The notes below the pieces were generated by a model. That model worked only from the letters and a program-made list of their open reading frames with translations, had not been told where the DNA came from and did not search any database. The translations under genes were made by a program, and so were the position numbers. DNA of 17,148 bases from an uncultured Bacillota bacterium (GTDB lineage Bacteria > Bacillota > Sulfobacillia > UBA995 > UBA9673), in the NCBI GenBank assembly GCA_937863905.1, contig CALMHV010000006.1, positions 1-17,148 of the forward strand, read 5' to 3'. Position 1 is the first letter of the stretch; each line of letters opens with the position of its first letter. Below are positions 1 to 8,701 of this stretch, piece after piece.

Positions 1-1
1 C

Positions 2-259
2 GGGCCGGCGGAACACCGCGGCCACCGGGCGACCTACGAGATCATTGAGGACCGGCGGGAAGCCATCTTCCGGGCGGCCGCCATCGCCCGCAGCGGCGAC
101 CTCGTGGTCGTAGCGGGCCGAGGGCACGACGCCCGTCTCATCTTCGGGTCCCGAGTGGAGACCCTCGACGACCGGGTGGTCCTTGAGGAGGCCCTACGGC
201 AAGCCCAGGCGGCCTACTCCCACTCGATGGTCGAGGGCGGTTTGGAGGTCACGTCGTAG
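2..259 (+). CDS. MurE-like Mur ligase family protein, C-terminal fragment
   Basis: The reading frame is open from base 2 to a TAG at 257-259, giving the last 85 residues of a protein whose start lies outside the window. The fragment looks like the C-terminal domain of MurE-type Mur ligases, cytoplasmic enzymes that add an amino acid to UDP-MurNAc peptides using ATP. It has the order typical of that domain: [11 protein letters not shown], then [12 protein letters not shown] (family form GDxVLIAGKGHE), then a DDR..LEEAL motif near the end. Whether the substrate is the muramyl peptide or a related one cannot be told, because the ATP-binding and substrate domains are missing. The last 46 bases overlap the 3' end of guaA on the other strand, so the final residues (about [14 protein letters not shown]) are probably an unconserved tail. 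The family is fairly sure, the exact enzyme is not. Confidence 0.72.
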   Translation, partial: GPAEHRGHRATYEIIEDRREAIFRAAAIARSGDLVVVAGRGHDARLIFGSRVETLDDRVVLEEALRQAQAAYSHSMVEGGLEVTS

Positions 260-1854
260 GCGACCCGGTTGACGTACGGCACCGTGCTCACGATGCGTGA
301 GGCGATGCGCTCCAGGAGGTCGTGCGGCAGGCGGGCCCAGTCGGCCGTCATACCGTCCTCGCTGGTGACGGCGCGCACGACGATGGTGTAGGCGTAAGTC
401 CGCTCGTCCCCCATCACGCCCACGCTCCGGACGCCCGGTAGGACAGCGAAATACTGCCAGAGGCGGTCCGCGCCGGCGCCGGCCGTCCCGGGGGCCGCGC
501 CGCCCGCGCTCCCGAAACCGGCCCTCTCTATCTCCTCGGTCACGACGGCGTCCGCTTCGCGCAGGACGGCCAGTTTCTTGCGGGTCACGGGCCCCACGAT
601 GCGGATGGAGAGCCCGGGCCCGGGGAAGGGCTGGCGCCAGACGATGTCCGGCGGGAGACCGAGTTCCAGCCCGGCCGCGCGCACCTCGTCCTTGAAGAGG
701 CTCCGGAGCGGCTCGACCAGACCGAGGGTCATGCGTTGGGGAAGCCCCCCCACGTTGTGGTGGCTCTTGATGACCGCGGCCACGCCGGCCACGCCGCCGC
801 TCTCGATGACGTCCGGGTAGGTCGTGCCCTGGACGAGGAAACCGCCGACCAGCCCCTGCCGCCGGGCCTCTTCCTCAAAGACCCGGATGAACTCCTCGCC
901 GACGATCTTCCTCTTCCGTTCGGGGTCGCGCACACCGGTGAGGCGCCGGAGGAACCGGCCCGAGGCGTCGACGGCCAGGAACGAGCCGCCCAGGCGCTCC
1001 CCGAAGGTCCGGGCCACCGTCTCCGGCTCGTCCTTACGGAGAAGACCGTGGTCCACGAACACAGCCGTCAGCCGCTCGCCGAGAGCCCGGTGGGCCATGG
1101 CCGCGGCCACGGCCGAGTCCACCCCGCCGCTCAGGGCCACGATGGCCCTCCCGTCCCCAACCTTCTCCCGGACCTCCCGCACCCCCGCTTCGACCATAGA
1201 CTCCGGGGTCCAGAGGGGGCGGCAGCCGGCGACCTTGAAGAGGAAGTTCCCGAGAATGCGGCGCCCCTGCGGCGTGTGGACGACCTCCGGGTGGAACTGC
1301 ACGCCGTAGAGGCGGCGCCCCGGGTCGGCGAAGGCCGCCACCGGGCTGTTTGCCGTACGGGCCAGAACCTCGAACCCCGGCGGAGCCTGGAGCACGAGGT
1401 CGCCGTGGCTCATCCAGCACTCGGTGCGCTTCTCGACGTCGGAGAACAAGACAGACCCATCGCCGGCCTCGACCGCCCCGGCCGGTCTATCCGCCTTCGT
1501 CACTTCCAGCGTGGTCCGCCCGTACTCCCGGCGATCGCCGTGCTCCACTTGGCCGCCGAGGAGGAAGGCCATGAGTTGCATGCCGTAGCAGATGCCGAGG
1601 ATGGGGATGCCCATCCCGAAGAGCGCCGGGTCGTAGCGGGGCGCGCCCGACCCGTAGACGCTGGCCGGCCCTCCGGAGAGAATCACGGCCTTCGGGCGGC
1701 GGGCCACGAGTTCGGACAAGGGCAGGGAGCGGGGCACGAGTTCGCAGTAGACCTTGTGTTCTCGGACGCGGCGGGCGATGAGTTGGCTGTACTGGGCCCC
1801 GAAATCGACGACCAGGACGAGGTCGCCGACCACGCTCGTCGGCCCGGGGCCCAC
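214..1854 (-). CDS. guaA: GMP synthase (glutamine-hydrolysing)
   Basis: GuaA converts XMP, ATP and glutamine to GMP in the cytoplasm. The 546-residue product has both halves. The N-terminal class I glutamine amidotransferase (about 12-205) carries the nucleophile Cys89 in GICYGMQ and His188/Glu190 in FHPE. The ATP pyrophosphatase domain has the P-loop SGGVDS at 242-247, followed by the dimerisation domain with QPFPGPGL and the family ending KPPSTIEWE. The start is a GTG whose G is also the last base of the hpt TAG stop (TAGTG), which suggests translational coupling. It is slightly longer than the usual 510-525 residues, mostly from a Gly/Ala-rich stretch at about 444-463, just before [10 protein letters not shown], in a normally short loop. 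The gene ends inside the convergent Mur ligase gene. Confidence 0.97.
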   Translation of the reverse strand: MGPGPTSVVGDLVLVVDFGAQYSQLIARRVREHKVYCELVPRSLPLSELVARRPKAVILSGGPASVYGSGAPRYDPALFGMGIPILGICYGMQLMAFLLGGQVEHGDRREYGRTTLEVTKADRPAGAVEAGDGSVLFSDVEKRTECWMSHGDLVLQAPPGFEVLARTANSPVAAFADPGRRLYGVQFHPEVVHTPQGRRILGNFLFKVAGCRPLWTPESMVEAGVREVREKVGDGRAIVALSGGVDSAVAAAMAHRALGERLTAVFVDHGLLRKDEPETVARTFGERLGGSFLAVDASGRFLRRLTGVRDPERKRKIVGEEFIRVFEEEARRQGLVGGFLVQGTTYPDVIESGGVAGVAAVIKSHHNVGGLPQRMTLGLVEPLRSLFKDEVRAAGLELGLPPDIVWRQPFPGPGLSIRIVGPVTRKKLAVLREADAVVTEEIERAGFGSAGGAAPGTAGAGADRLWQYFAVLPGVRSVGVMGDERTYAYTIVVRAVTSEDGMTADWARLPHDLLERIASRIVSTVPYVNRVAYDVTSKPPSTIEWE

Positions 1855-2402
1855 TAGCTGTAGACCTCAGAGCGCAGGGTGAAGATGTGGGGCACGTGCC
1901 TGTACTGGCCGGCGAAATCAAGACCGTAGCCCACGACGAAGGCGTCGGGGATCTCAAAACCCACGTAATCGAGGCGGACCGGGGTAGCGCGGCGGCTCGG
2001 CTTGTCCAGGAGGACGCAGACCTTGAGCGAGGCCGGGTGGCGGGTCTTGAGCAGTTCGACCAGGTAGGTCAAGGTGAGGCCGGTATCCACGATGTCCTCG
2101 ACGATGAGGACGTGCCGCCCCTCGATGCTCTCCTCCAGGTCCTTGATGATCTGGACCACGCCGGAGGTCTGCGTCGAGGCTCCGTAGCTCGACACGCTCA
2201 TGAAGTCGAAGGAGGCCGGCACGGTGATATGCCGGGCCAGGTCGGCCAGGAAGACCCAGGCGCCCTTGAGCACGCCGACGAGGAAGACCTGTTCGCCACG
2301 GTAGTCACGGGAGATGGCCTCGCCGAGTTCCTTGACCCGGTTCCGGATGGCCTCCGCCGTGAGCAGGACTTCTTGCTGGACATCTTCAGGGAAACTCGCC
2401 AA
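1854..2402 (-). CDS. hpt: Hypoxanthine phosphoribosyltransferase
   Basis: This enzyme salvages hypoxanthine and guanine to IMP and GMP with PRPP. The 182-residue product is of normal family length and carries the PRPP-binding motif [13 protein letters not shown] (98-110), the LKGAWVF segment (45-51), and [10 protein letters not shown] (66-74). The family-typical [16 protein letters not shown] follows near the C-terminus. The frame stays open far upstream, but similarity begins only around [11 protein letters not shown] chose the TTG at 2400-2402, which has a GGGGGCGG stretch a few bases before it. An ATG at 2463-2465 behind GGGAGG is the alternative; it adds 21 residues and has a short spacing. 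The stop overlaps the guaA start by one base, so hpt and guaA form a purine unit. No convincing promoter was seen in the 166 bases shared with the divergent gene. Confidence 0.93.
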   Translation of the reverse strand: MASFPEDVQQEVLLTAEAIRNRVKELGEAISRDYRGEQVFLVGVLKGAWVFLADLARHITVPASFDFMSVSSYGASTQTSGVVQIIKDLEESIEGRHVLIVEDIVDTGLTLTYLVELLKTRHPASLKVCVLLDKPSRRATPVRLDYVGFEIPDAFVVGYGLDFAGQYRHVPHIFTLRSEVYS

Positions 2403-2568
2403 GGCCGGTCCGCCCCCAACCCTAGTATGCGGATTCTCCTGGCAGATTGGCGAAGAGGCTGGCATTATCCTCCCGGCGTCTCGCTCGGAGATGTGAGCAG
2501 GATTTGGCTTTACCGCACGGAACTGTCCAGCGTCCATCTCGTTCGCCCCGAAGGGGAGGCCTTTGTTC

Positions 2569-4926
2569 ATGACCGCGAGAAGGCGGCCTAGAAACGCCGC
2601 GACCCTCACCTTCGTAACCGTGTTGGCCATGACGGTCATTCTCGCGGGAGCCGTCTGGCCGGCCGCGGTGGCCGGGGCCGCGCCGGGCGCCTCTCCGGCC
2701 GGCGCGCCCGCCCCCACCGGTCTCACGGCGAAGGCGGGAAGCGGGGTCGTGAGGCTGGCCTGGACGGCGCCGGCGGTCTCGGCGCCAGGGACGGGGGCCG
2801 GAACGGCCGCCCTCCTGGGCTACCATGTCTACCGCCGGGTCGCGGCCGGGACGGGCGGTACGGGCCAAGCCGGTGCCGCCGCAGCCACGCTGCTCGGCAC
2901 CGTGCCCGCCACCGGGCTGAGCTACTTCGACTACCAGGTGATGAATGGCTACGCCTACTCCTATACCGTGCGAGCCCTCTATGAGGGAAAGACCGAGAGC
3001 CCGGATGCCCTCTGGGCCCAAGCCACCCCGGCCCGAGCCGACGTGTTCGTCAAGCTGGTCCTCGGCCGGCAAACGGCCTGGGTCAACGGAGCGGAGACGC
3101 TCCTGGACGCCCCGGCGCAGATCGTCGGGGGCAAGTCCACGATGGTCCCTCTTCGCTTCATCGGGACGAGCCTGGGCGCGTCCCTGGACTACGACGGCCG
3201 CTACGGCCGGGTCACGGCCACTCTCGGCGGCCGCGTCGTGCGCCTCTGGGTGGACGACAAGGTGGCCGAGGTCGACGGCCGGAACGTGACGCTCGCCGCT
3301 CCGCCGGTGCTGCGAAGCGGTCGCGTCCTCGTCCCGGTGCGCTTCATCGCCGAGGCGTTCGGCGCGGTCGTGAACTACGACGCCCGCACGGCCGCCGTGA
3401 CCGTATCCTTCGCCGACACCGACACCGATTTCGCCGGAGCGACGACCCTGACGCCCGGGACGGTGGCTATCGGCGTCCTGAACGGGCCGGCCGACATCGA
3501 CGTCTTCCGCGCCACCGTGGCCCCCGGCCGGACCTACCGCATCCTCGTGGAGACCCCGGCCACCAGCCCCGACCTGGTCCTGACCTGGCTTGACGCCTTC
3601 CGGACCTCCGGGCTCGAGCCGGCGACGTTGGCCCGCACCGATTCCCCCGGCGCGACCGGGGCGGCCGGAAGCCGGACCGCTGAGGGCGAGATTGTGACGC
3701 GGCCGGACGAGACCCAACTCTACGTGCGGATCCAGGCGGTCGGCGCCGGCGGCAGCGGCTCGGCCGTCGGAGGCGCCTACCGCCTCCTGGTCGAGGACCG
3801 GACCGAGACCCCGGACACGGCGGGCGGCGCCACCTTGCTGCCGGTGAACGGGGAACCCCTGGCCGGAACCCTCCACACGCCTTCCGACCTTGACTACTAC
3901 TCTTTCCAGGCCACGGCCGGGCAGGACTACGCCGTCCACGCCGGCGGCGACACGTGGCTCGTCCTCGAGACGGCCGGCGGTGGGCCGGTCATGGCCGACG
4001 CCCGCCCATCCAGGGAGGGAGTGGCCGCGGACGACGGACGACGCCTGCTCTGGCGGTGCGAGGAGACCGGCCTCTACCTCCTGAAGGTCGCTTTGCTGCC
4101 GGGGGCCCTCTCCGGCGGTGGGGCGGTCCCGGACGCGGGCGCCCCCTACTCCCTGCAGGTTGTCCAGACCGGCCCGGAGGAGAACGAAAGCATCGGCCAG
4201 GCCAGCCTGCTCCGCGTGGACCACGACGCCGCCAGCGGATGGCTGTCGCGGCCGGGCGACCAGGACTGGTTCTCTTTCCCCGTCAGCCGAGGCCGGCGCT
4301 ACTACGTGCAGACCTACGACGCCGCTCCCGGGTGCGACACGGTCCTCACCCTCTATGGCGCCACGGGCACGCAGTTCGCCACGAACGACGATGCCCCGGG
4401 CTTCGGCGAACCCACGGGCGGCTCTCTTGTCTCCTTCGTCGCCACCTACGACGGCCTGGTCTTCGCCCGGGTCTCCCCCTTCCCGCCGATTGCGGCGTCA
4501 GAGGGACCGGCGACCGGCGGCGCGACGGGCGGTCGCTTCACCATCTGCGCCACGACGACCAGCCCGGAGAACGACTGGCGCCCGGACCTCGCCACGCGCC
4601 TGGAGCCGGCGGCGCCCCCGGTCACGCGTTCGCTGGTGACGGGAGACCAGGACTGGTTTGTCTTCGCGGTCACCCGCGGCCGCGTCTACGCTCTGTCGAC
4701 CAGCGGGCTGCGGGAAGGCTGCGACACGGACCTCTCGCTCTATGACTCGGCCTGGCGACTCCTGGCCGCGAACGATGACGTCGCCCCCCAAGACCCGTCC
4801 TCCAGCGTCCTGTGGACGGCGACCTTCAGCGGCACGGTCTACGCGCTCGTGAGCCCGGTCGAGCAGGAGGGCGCGAGCCAAGACGGGACCGGCTACTACT
4901 CGATGAGTCTCCGGGTCGGACCGTAG
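2569..4926 (+). CDS. Exported FnIII-like / copper amine oxidase N-like / four PPC-like module protein
   Basis: This 785-residue protein is probably secreted or cell-surface. Arg-rich residues 2-8 and a hydrophobic stretch at about 12-38 ending in Ala-rich sequence form a signal peptide. An FnIII-like region follows (about 48-154; GLTAKAGSGVVRLAWTAP, GYHVYRR, YSYTVRAL). Residues 160-282 match the copper amine oxidase N-terminal-like domain of Firmicutes surface proteins, with the paired motifs MVPLRFIGTSLGA and LVPVRFIAEAFGA. The rest is four PPC-like beta modules, starting near 285, 412, 538 and 665, marked by ADIDVF, SDLDYYSF, GDQDWFSF and GDQDWFVF. No catalytic domain was recognised, so a binding or scaffold role is inferred. 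The ATG at 2569 lies nine bases after GGGGAGG; a TTG six bases upstream is less well spaced. Most codons end in G or C like the neighbours. Confidence 0.85.
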   Translation: MTARRRPRNAATLTFVTVLAMTVILAGAVWPAAVAGAAPGASPAGAPAPTGLTAKAGSGVVRLAWTAPAVSAPGTGAGTAALLGYHVYRRVAAGTGGTGQAGAAAATLLGTVPATGLSYFDYQVMNGYAYSYTVRALYEGKTESPDALWAQATPARADVFVKLVLGRQTAWVNGAETLLDAPAQIVGGKSTMVPLRFIGTSLGASLDYDGRYGRVTATLGGRVVRLWVDDKVAEVDGRNVTLAAPPVLRSGRVLVPVRFIAEAFGAVVNYDARTAAVTVSFADTDTDFAGATTLTPGTVAIGVLNGPADIDVFRATVAPGRTYRILVETPATSPDLVLTWLDAFRTSGLEPATLARTDSPGATGAAGSRTAEGEIVTRPDETQLYVRIQAVGAGGSGSAVGGAYRLLVEDRTETPDTAGGATLLPVNGEPLAGTLHTPSDLDYYSFQATAGQDYAVHAGGDTWLVLETAGGGPVMADARPSREGVAADDGRRLLWRCEETGLYLLKVALLPGALSGGGAVPDAGAPYSLQVVQTGPEENESIGQASLLRVDHDAASGWLSRPGDQDWFSFPVSRGRRYYVQTYDAAPGCDTVLTLYGATGTQFATNDDAPGFGEPTGGSLVSFVATYDGLVFARVSPFPPIAASEGPATGGATGGRFTICATTTSPENDWRPDLATRLEPAAPPVTRSLVTGDQDWFVFAVTRGRVYALSTSGLREGCDTDLSLYDSAWRLLAANDDVAPQDPSSSVLWTATFSGTVYALVSPVEQEGASQDGTGYYSMSLRVGP

Positions 4927-4936
4927 AAGCATCGTA

Positions 4937-4964
4937 GCCCCGCCACTCGGGAGAGCGGCGGGGC
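4937..4964. terminator. Hairpin between convergent genes, probable shared terminator
   Basis: The sequence GCCCCGCC (4937-4944) pairs with GGCGGGGC (4957-4964). After one A-C mismatch the stem continues CTC/GAG around a GGGA loop. It lies 10 bases after the stop of the exported protein gene and about 50 bases after the stop of groEL, which arrives from the other side. There is no U-tract on either strand, so it is a hairpin terminator only by position and stability. Confidence 0.6.
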
Positions 4965-5015
4965 CACGCAACGTTACCACCACAGTTGACCGCGGGCAGG
5001 GCCCGGCTCGTGCGC

Positions 5016-6674
5016 CTACATCCCCGGCATGCCGCCCATTCCGCCCATTCCGCCCATACCGCCGCCCATGCCGCCCATCCCACCCATGCCGCCGGCGTCG
5101 TCCTGGCCGGGCTTGTCGACGATAACCGTCTCCGTCGTCAGGATAAGACCAGCGATGCTGGCCGCGTTCTGCAGGGCCGTCCGGGTGACTTTGACCGGGT
5201 CGTTGATCCCCTTCTTCACGAGGTCGCCGTACTCTCCGACCAGGGCATCGTAGCCATGGCCGGCCGGGGACCCCTTCACCCGCTGGACGGCGACGGAACC
5301 CTCGATCCCCGCGTTCTCGGCTATCTGGCGCAGGGGCTCCTCGAGAGCGCGCCGGACGATGTCGATGCCCAGCTTGATCTCGCCCTCGGCCTTGAGTTCA
5401 CCCAAAGCCTTGGCCGCGTCGAGGTACGCCCGGCCACCGCCGACGACGACGCCCTCCTCGACGGCCGCCCGCGTCGCGGACAGCGCGTCCTCGAAACGCG
5501 CCTTGCGTTCCTTCATCTCGACCTCGGTCGGGGCGCCGACCTTGATGACGGCGACGCCACCCACCAGCTTGGCCAAGCGTTCCTGAAGCTTCTCCCGGTC
5601 CCAGTCGGACTCGGTATCCTCTATCTCCTTGCGAATGCGGGCCGCCCGCTTGTCGATCTCCGCCTGACTCCCGGACCCCTCGACGACCGTCGTCTCTTCC
5701 TTCGTGATGCGGACCTGGCGGGCCCGGCCGAGCATGTCCAGCCCGACGTTCTCCCACTTGATGCCGAGTTGCTCAGAGACGACCTGGCCGCCCGTGATGG
5801 TGGCCATGTCCTCGAGCATCGCCTTCCGCCTGTCCCCGAAGCCCGGGGCCTTCACGGCCGCCACGGAGAGGGTGCCGCGCATCCGGTTCACGACGAGGAT
5901 GGCCAGGGCCTCACCCTCGACATCCTCAGCCACGATGAGCAGGGGTTTGCCCGCCGCCGAGACGCGTTCCAGGAGGGGGATGAGGTCCTTGACGGCGCTG
6001 ATGCGCCGGTCGGCCAGGAGGATGAGCGGCTCGTCAAGGACGGCCTCCATCTTCTCGGCGTCGGTGACAAAGTACGGGGAGACGTAGCCCCGGTCGAACT
6101 GCATCCCCTTGACGGCCTCCCAGGAGATGGTCATGCCCTTGCCTTCCTCGATGGTGATGATGCCTTCCTTGCCGACCTCGTCCATGGCCTCGGCGATAAT
6201 CCGCCCGATCTCCGGGTCGTTGCCGGCAATCGAGGCCACCTGAGCGATGGCCTCGCTCGACGCGATGGGCTTGGCGGCGGCCTTCATGGCTTCGACGCCC
6301 TTGGCCGAGGCCAGTTGGATGCCCTTCCACAAGAGCATGGGGTTGGCGCCGGCGGCCACGTTCTTCAGACCGGCGGCAATCATGGCTTGGGCCAGGACCG
6401 TGGCGGAGGTGGTGCCGTCGCCAGCATCGTCCTGGGTCTTGGTCGCCACTTCCCGCATCAGTTGGGCGCCGCAGTTCTCGAAGGGGTCGGGCAGCTCGAT
6501 GTCGCGGGCCACGGTGACACCGTCCGTGGTCACCGTGGGAGCGCCCCACTTCTTGTCGAGCACGACGCTGCGGCCGCGCGGTCCGAGCGTCACCCTCACG
6601 ACGCTGGCCACCGTGTTCACTCCGCGCTCCAGGGCGCGCCGGGCGGCCTCGTCAAAGATGAGTTGCTTGGCCAA
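5016..6674 (-). CDS. groEL: Chaperonin GroEL (Hsp60)
   Basis: GroEL forms the double-ring ATP-driven folding chamber in the cytoplasm and works with GroES. The 552-residue protein has the ATP-site motifs [13 protein letters not shown] (51-63) and GDGTT (85-89). The catalytic Asp equivalent to E. coli D398 is present at about 396 ([14 protein letters not shown]), with VVVGGG just after it and NDPVKVTR near the C-terminus. The C-terminal Gly-Gly-Met tail (528-552) is about 25 residues, longer than the roughly 13-residue E. coli tail; such tails project into the cavity. The start is a TTG seven bases after AAGGAGGAG. It follows groES by 53 bases, and the pair is controlled by the CIRCE operator at 7046-7072. 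It is the only chaperonin in the window and looks intact. Confidence 0.98.
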   Translation of the reverse strand: MAKQLIFDEAARRALERGVNTVASVVRVTLGPRGRSVVLDKKWGAPTVTTDGVTVARDIELPDPFENCGAQLMREVATKTQDDAGDGTTSATVLAQAMIAAGLKNVAAGANPMLLWKGIQLASAKGVEAMKAAAKPIASSEAIAQVASIAGNDPEIGRIIAEAMDEVGKEGIITIEEGKGMTISWEAVKGMQFDRGYVSPYFVTDAEKMEAVLDEPLILLADRRISAVKDLIPLLERVSAAGKPLLIVAEDVEGEALAILVVNRMRGTLSVAAVKAPGFGDRRKAMLEDMATITGGQVVSEQLGIKWENVGLDMLGRARQVRITKEETTVVEGSGSQAEIDKRAARIRKEIEDTESDWDREKLQERLAKLVGGVAVIKVGAPTEVEMKERKARFEDALSATRAAVEEGVVVGGGRAYLDAAKALGELKAEGEIKLGIDIVRRALEEPLRQIAENAGIEGSVAVQRVKGSPAGHGYDALVGEYGDLVKKGINDPVKVTRTALQNAASIAGLILTTETVIVDKPGQDDAGGMGGMGGMGGGMGGMGGMGGMPGM

Positions 6675-6727
6675 CCAGAACTCCTCCTTTCGGTGAAGCC
6701 TCGCCCCGGCGTGGGGCTCGGCGTCGG

Positions 6728-7012
6728 CTACAGGATGCCGAGGATATCTTCCTCGCGCAGAATGAGGTACTCCGTGCCGTCAAGCTTGACCTCGGTCCCG
6801 CCGTACTTCGCGAACAGCACCTTGTCGCCGACCTTGACCTGAGGCTTGACGACGGTGCCGTCGTCGAGCCGGCGCCCCGAACCAACTGCCAGGACCTCGC
6901 CCTCCTGCGGACGTTCCTTGGCCGTGTCCGGCAGAACGATGCCACCCTTTGTCTTCTCCTCGGCTTCGATGACCCTGACGATGATCCGGTCCGCCAAGGG
7001 CTTGAGGTTCAC
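6728..7012 (-). CDS. groES: Co-chaperonin GroES (Hsp10)
   Basis: GroES caps the GroEL ring. The 94-residue product begins [12 protein letters not shown], has the mobile loop around [16 protein letters not shown] (18-33), and ends [14 protein letters not shown], as in the family. I chose the GTG at 7010-7012 because it follows the strong ribosome site GGAGGAGGGG and gives the usual GroES length. An in-frame ATG at 7031-7033 would add a Gly-rich MGGGGVG extension and has no ribosome site of its own. It is the first gene of groES-groEL, preceded by a sigma-A-type promoter and CIRCE. Confidence 0.97.
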   Translation of the reverse strand: MNLKPLADRIIVRVIEAEEKTKGGIVLPDTAKERPQEGEVLAVGSGRRLDDGTVVKPQVKVGDKVLFAKYGGTEVKLDGTEYLILREEDILGIL

Positions 7013-7045
7013 GCCTACCCCTCCTCCACCCATCTAGAAAGCGTT

Positions 7046-7072
7046 TTAGCACTCCACAGGGGCGAGTGCTAA
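7046..7072. promoter_or_regulatory. CIRCE operator (HrcA binding site)
   Basis: The inverted repeat TTAGCACTC, nine bases (CACAGGGGC), then GAGTGCTAA matches the CIRCE consensus exactly in both arms and in spacing. It lies at the expected start of the groES transcript, about 34 bases upstream of the groES GTG, where HrcA represses class I heat-shock genes. hrcA itself is not in the window. Confidence 0.97.
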
Positions 7073-7080
7073 CCGAGAGA

Positions 7081-7110
7081 ATGATACCGGATTGGCCGCC
7101 TGATAGTCAA
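7081..7110 (-). promoter_or_regulatory. Sigma-A-type promoter of groES-groEL
   Basis: On the minus strand a -35 box TTGACT (7110-7105) is followed after 18 bases by a -10 box TATCAT (7086-7081). Transcription would begin about 7 bases further, at or just before the CIRCE repeat, the normal arrangement for HrcA-controlled promoters. Confidence 0.85.
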
Positions 7111-7151
7111 GCACGGCGGGCGGTCGGGGACAGGCGTCGGCGGACCGGCGG

Positions 7152-8093
7152 CTAGCCGGGCTGCCCGCACTCGGCGCCCCGCCCGGTCAGGATCTCCAGG
7201 CCGTGGCCGAGGGCCGGCTTGATGGCCTCCAGGCTCTCGCTCACGCCTTTCGGGCTGCCGGGTAGGTTGATGATGAGCGTCCGGGCGCGGATGACGGCCA
7301 CGCCCCGGCCGAGCATGGCCCGCGGTGTCTTGGCCAGCCCGGCGGCTCGCATCGCCTCGGGCAGACCGGGAACCAGGCGATGGGCCACGTTCAGAGTGGC
7401 CTCGGGCGTCACATCGCGCGGGGAGAACCCGGTGCCCCCGGTGGTCAGGACGAGGTCGACCCGGCCCTCGTCAGCCCAGGCCGCGAGTTTGGCGGCGATG
7501 GCGTCGCGCTCGTCCGGGAGGACGGCGTGGTCGACCACCGGCCAGCCGAGTTCGTCCTCGACGATCCGGCGGACGGTCTCCCCGCTCACGTCCTCGCGTT
7601 CGCCGCGGGAGCCCTTGTCGCTCGCCGTGAGAATAGCCACCCGGAAGACCCCGACCAGCCCTCGGATAGGGTCGCCGACCGCGACCGGGCCGCCCCGGAG
7701 GACCCGGGCGAAGATGCCCTCGCGCGGCATGACGCAATCGCCGGCCTGGTAGAAGATAGCGCAGCGGGTGTGGCACTCCTTGCCGATCTGGGTGACCTCC
7801 AGGAGGGGCGGGGGGGATTGGCCGCCGACCGCGAGCAGGCTTCCTATAGGAAGGCTCGGAAGGTCCAGGCCCCGCGTGGTCAGGTTCTCGGCGAAGTCCC
7901 CGGGGCCGACGTCAAGTCCCTTGGCCCGCATCTTGTCGATGCTCTCGATGGCCAGCAGGCTCACCTGGCGATGCCAGTCGCCGGCGTGGGCGTCACCCTC
8001 AAGCCCGTGGCCGAGCACGAGGACGCCCCGGTCCACGTTTCGCTTGCGGGTTCCCTTCTCGGAGCTGACACAGACGGCTTCGATGCGGTTCAT
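7152..8093 (-). CDS. MOSC domain - MoaB/MogA fusion protein (Mo cofactor)
   Basis: The 313-residue protein joins two cofactor domains. Residues 1-148 form a MOSC domain (sulfur-carrier domain of the molybdenum cofactor sulfurase type), with [18 protein letters not shown] near the start and Cys107, Cys111 and Cys120 in the segment [14 protein letters not shown]. Residues 149-313 are a MoaB/MogA domain, the molybdopterin adenylyltransferase fold, with [28 protein letters not shown] (217-227) and NLPGSPKG (276-283). It would activate molybdopterin as MPT-AMP for MoeA, with the MOSC part perhaps handling sulfur or cofactor. The ATG overlaps the moaC stop (ATGA). An upstream in-frame extension of 14 residues lies within moaC and was not used. 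It is the last gene of the operon; no clear terminator was seen in the 40 bases after it. Confidence 0.92.
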   Translation of the reverse strand: MNRIEAVCVSSEKGTRKRNVDRGVLVLGHGLEGDAHAGDWHRQVSLLAIESIDKMRAKGLDVGPGDFAENLTTRGLDLPSLPIGSLLAVGGQSPPPLLEVTQIGKECHTRCAIFYQAGDCVMPREGIFARVLRGGPVAVGDPIRGLVGVFRVAILTASDKGSRGEREDVSGETVRRIVEDELGWPVVDHAVLPDERDAIAAKLAAWADEGRVDLVLTTGGTGFSPRDVTPEATLNVAHRLVPGLPEAMRAAGLAKTPRAMLGRGVAVIRARTLIINLPGSPKGVSESLEAIKPALGHGLEILTGRGAECGQPG

Positions 8094-8695
8094 GCCCTGG
8101 CCCCCTTCGGCTCCGGTTCTCCTTCTCTTGTCCACGTCCCGCTCTTCCCGCCTGATTTCCGGACCAGGCGGAGCGAGTCGATGACCATCCCGCGATCGAT
8201 CGACTTGGCCATGTCGTAGATGGTCAGGGCGGCTACGGCGCAGGCCGTGAGAGCCTCCATCTCCGCCCCGGTGCGTCCGGTGAGCCTTACCCTGGCCTCT
8301 ATCTCGAGGGCGGCGTCGGCGGGCGGCTGGAGGAGCAGGGCAGGCCGGGGTCGGCCATCTCCATCCGGCGCCCCGGTCGACGGCCCGGCCAAGGACCGGA
8401 ACGAGACCTCGACCGCGGACAGGGCCAGGGGATGACAGAGCGGGATGAGGTCGGCGGTCCGCTTGGCGGCCTGGATGCCGGCCACCCGCGCGACCGCGAG
8501 CGCGTCACCCTTCTCCAGGCCGCCCGCCAGGAGACGCTCGGCCGTGGCCGGAGCCATCAGCACCCGGCAGCGCGCCACGGCTTCCCGAACGGTCTCGGGT
8601 TTTGCCCCGACGTCGACCATGCGGGCCTGACCCTCCGGGTCAAGATGCGTCAGGCTCGAGCGTTCCGGGTCCGGGTCTGGACGGTGAGCGCTCAT
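8090..8695 (-). CDS. moaC: Cyclic pyranopterin monophosphate synthase MoaC
   Basis: MoaC converts the 3',8-cyclo-GTP intermediate made by MoaA into cPMP, the first stable pterin of the pathway. The 201-residue product shows the family order [15 protein letters not shown] (15-29), [15 protein letters not shown] (76-90, with the conserved Lys and His), [13 protein letters not shown] (140-152) and [14 protein letters not shown] (159-172, with the catalytic Asp/Lys). It is longer than the usual 155-165 residues because of a polar N-terminal tail, a Pro/Gly-rich insert at about 101-126 and a charged C-terminal tail. The ATG lies six bases after the moaA stop, and the stop overlaps the next gene's ATG. 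Confidence 0.96.
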   Translation of the reverse strand: MSAHRPDPDPERSSLTHLDPEGQARMVDVGAKPETVREAVARCRVLMAPATAERLLAGGLEKGDALAVARVAGIQAAKRTADLIPLCHPLALSAVEVSFRSLAGPSTGAPDGDGRPRPALLLQPPADAALEIEARVRLTGRTGAEMEALTACAVAALTIYDMAKSIDRGMVIDSLRLVRKSGGKSGTWTREGEPEPKGARA

Positions 8696-8701
8696 TTCCG
8701 G

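Noticed and set aside
2422..4224. 600-codon open frame on the - strand opposite the exported protein gene
   Set aside because: Its low-complexity, charged composition is typical of an antisense frame, and the + strand frame has clear signal peptide and domain motifs.
5379..5381. GroEL Glu432 where many GroEL have Asp, first suspected to be the catalytic D398
   Set aside because: Realigning shows D398 corresponds to the Asp in [14 protein letters not shown] (about residue 396), which is conserved; position 432 is naturally variable.
4986..6842. 618-codon open frame on the + strand opposite groEL
   Set aside because: It is the antisense shadow of a certain groEL in GC-rich DNA, with no recognisable motifs and no plausible ribosome site.
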